In this document: positions 63,046 to 64,000 of the stretch, one piece after another
How positions within the stretch are numbered: position 1 is the stretch's first letter
Layout of the letters: every line of letters begins with the position of its first letter
NCBI GenBank assembly: GCA_964473255.1
Contig: CAYYOT010000009.1
Span: forward strand, 1-64,000
Reading direction: 5' to 3'
DNA: 64,000 nt
DNA from: Kuafuiihalomonas sp964473255
Lineage (GTDB): Bacteria; Myxococcota; Kuafuiibacteriia; Kuafuiibacteriales; Kuafuiibacteriaceae
Notes under the pieces: generated by a model
Told to the model about the DNA's origin: nothing
Databases searched by the model: none
Seen by the model: the letters and a program-made list of their open reading frames with translations, nothing else
Position numbers and translations under genes: made by a program

Positions 63046-64000
63046 TGATCTCGTCGCGGGAGGCTTCGCCACCGCGGCTCGCCTCGTCCAAGCGCCGCAT
63101 CCCTTCGAGCATGAGCCCCATGACGCCCGTCTGAATCTTGTCGTCGGCGGGGATGCGGTTCGGGTCGAGCCAGAAGTCACCGTTGGTCCAGGCGAGCAGC
63201 TCGAAGAACGCTTCCTCTCCCGTTCTATCCCCCACCTGTGCCTCGAAGATGTGGCCGTCGCTGAAACCAACCTGGCCTTTTTGACCCTCGTAGTTCTCGA
63301 GGATCAGGGTTCCGGAGCGACCCGATTCGGAGAGGACCTGGATCACGGTTGGCAATCCCATCACCGAGAGCTTCCCGGAGAACGACTTCGAGCCCTCCTT
63401 GACCAACAGGAAGTTCGCCGCCAGCAGACGCGACGCCATCAGCCGAGTGAACCGGCTGGCCATGAAGGGGTTTTCGCGGAGCATTTGGTCGAAGTCGTCT
63501 TTGGAGATCGAATACACGGTGAGGGGGACGGCGGCCACCACGCTCGCTGCCGCGGGAGCCCCGGTCAGAAGCGACATCTCACCGAAGCAGTCTTTCTCTT
63601 TGAGGCTGCGGACCACGGCCGACATGTCCTGGTCGGCGAAGGCGACCACCTCGGCTTCGCCGGCGACCACGACGGAGAAAGCGCGCGCGAGATGACCCTT
63701 CATCAGGACGGTTTCGCCCGGCTCGAACGACTCCACTCGGATGCGATGGGCGAGCTGGGCCAAGAACTGGGCGGGCAAGGCCCGAAAGATCGGAATGCTC
63801 CGCAGATGCGCCACAGCCCCGGCGATGTCGTCGCGAAGATTGCCGATCTCGACGGTCGGCTCGTGCACTTCGGGAACCGACTCGACGTCGAAGATCACGG
63901 GCAGGCGGGCCCGCGGGCAGCGAAACTCACCCTTGTCGACCGGAGATACCGCTTCCTCACACTTGGAGGCGTCGACTTGCTTCAGGAACTTGGCCGCCGC
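63038..64000 (-). CDS. cNMP-binding/DUF4388 protein, cut by the right edge
   Basis: The frame is open to the window edge, so the start is missing; 320 residues are visible. Order: an N-terminal stretch with two Cys in a zinc-ribbon-like setting (SKCEEAVSPVDKGEFRC), a cyclic-nucleotide-binding domain (PIFRALPAQFLAQLAHRIRV, KDCFGEMSLLTGAPAAASV), and a DUF4388 domain (LSVMGLPTVIQVLSESGRSG, ILENYEGQKGQVGFSDGHIF). DUF4388 is typical of delta-proteobacterial and Myxococcota regulators. It overlaps the desulfhydrase start. The protein should sense a nucleotide and act on an unknown partner. Confidence 0.83.
   Translation of the reverse strand, partial: AAAKFLKQVDASKCEEAVSPVDKGEFRCPRARLPVIFDVESVPEVHEPTVEIGNLRDDIAGAVAHLRSIPIFRALPAQFLAQLAHRIRVESFEPGETVLMKGHLARAFSVVVAGEAEVVAFADQDMSAVVRSLKEKDCFGEMSLLTGAPAAASVVAAVPLTVYSISKDDFDQMLRENPFMASRFTRLMASRLLAANFLLVKEGSKSFSGKLSVMGLPTVIQVLSESGRSGTLILENYEGQKGQVGFSDGHIFEAQVGDRTGEEAFFELLAWTNGDFWLDPNRIPADDKIQTGVMGLMLEGMRRLDEASRGGEASRDEISA

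Overview
The window is GC-rich, densely coded bacterial chromosome, most likely from a Myxococcota-type (former deltaproteobacterial) organism. The reasons are the many lipobox-bearing secreted proteins; a secreted subtilisin with calcium-binding TSP3 repeats and a C-terminal Cys/TM/poly-Arg tail of MYXO-CTERM type; a DUF1592/DUF1552 pair; a zinc-ribbon Ser/Thr kinase; an FHA-AAA+ regulator; and a steroid-5-alpha-reductase-like protein. No tRNA, rRNA, CRISPR array or complete mobile element was seen. A short coiled-coil fragment at the left edge may be a transposase remnant.

Layout. 1-1.6 kb: Cys-rich lipoprotein and a SIMPL protein. 1.8-14.1 kb: an SDR, then the metabolic core of the window, a tightly packed cluster rnfB - giant pyruvate:ferredoxin-type oxidoreductase - rnfC - rnfD - rnfG - rnfE - rnfA - small membrane Cys4 protein - ferredoxin-NADP reductase. 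The genes from rnfC to rnfA overlap by a few bases. 14.1-19.4 kb: a fasciclin-domain protein behind a strong promoter, a membrane protein, a CBS protein, a CPBP protease-like protein and a porin-like barrel. 19.5-22.6 kb: sulfide oxidation genes (persulfide dioxygenase-like, divergent from DUF1641 and sulfide:quinone oxidoreductase). 22.8-30.6 kb: DEAD-box helicase, sulfotransferase, several lipoproteins, cytidine deaminase and a barrel protein. 30.6-34.7 kb: lipoprotein and the DUF1592/DUF1552 pair. 34.7-40.1 kb: kinase operon, FHA regulator and a surface protein with GCSGD repeats. 40.3-45.1 kb: steroid-reductase-like protein, hybrid histidine kinase, MBL protein and LysR regulator. 45.1-51.1 kb: S8 protease facing away from a decaheme lipoprotein with Big2 domains. 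51.1-64 kb: small housekeeping and accessory genes, including a haloacid dehalogenase interrupted by an in-frame TAG, an ALDH/DUF779 pair, serine acetyltransferase, a D-cysteine desulfhydrase-like enzyme and a cNMP-binding/DUF4388 protein that runs off the right edge.

How they work together (inference): the Rnf membrane complex, the 2-oxoacid:ferredoxin oxidoreductase and the NADPH reductase would exchange electrons through ferredoxin-like carriers and couple this to an ion gradient. Sulfide oxidation (SQR plus persulfide dioxygenase) and the extracytoplasmic decaheme lipoprotein add further redox capacity. The strongest candidates for something undescribed are the 1647-residue oxidoreductase inside the rnf operon, the RnfB that appears to have lost exactly one Fe-S cluster, the mini NqrM-like protein, the duplicated pentaheme lipoprotein and the nonsense-interrupted dehalogenase.
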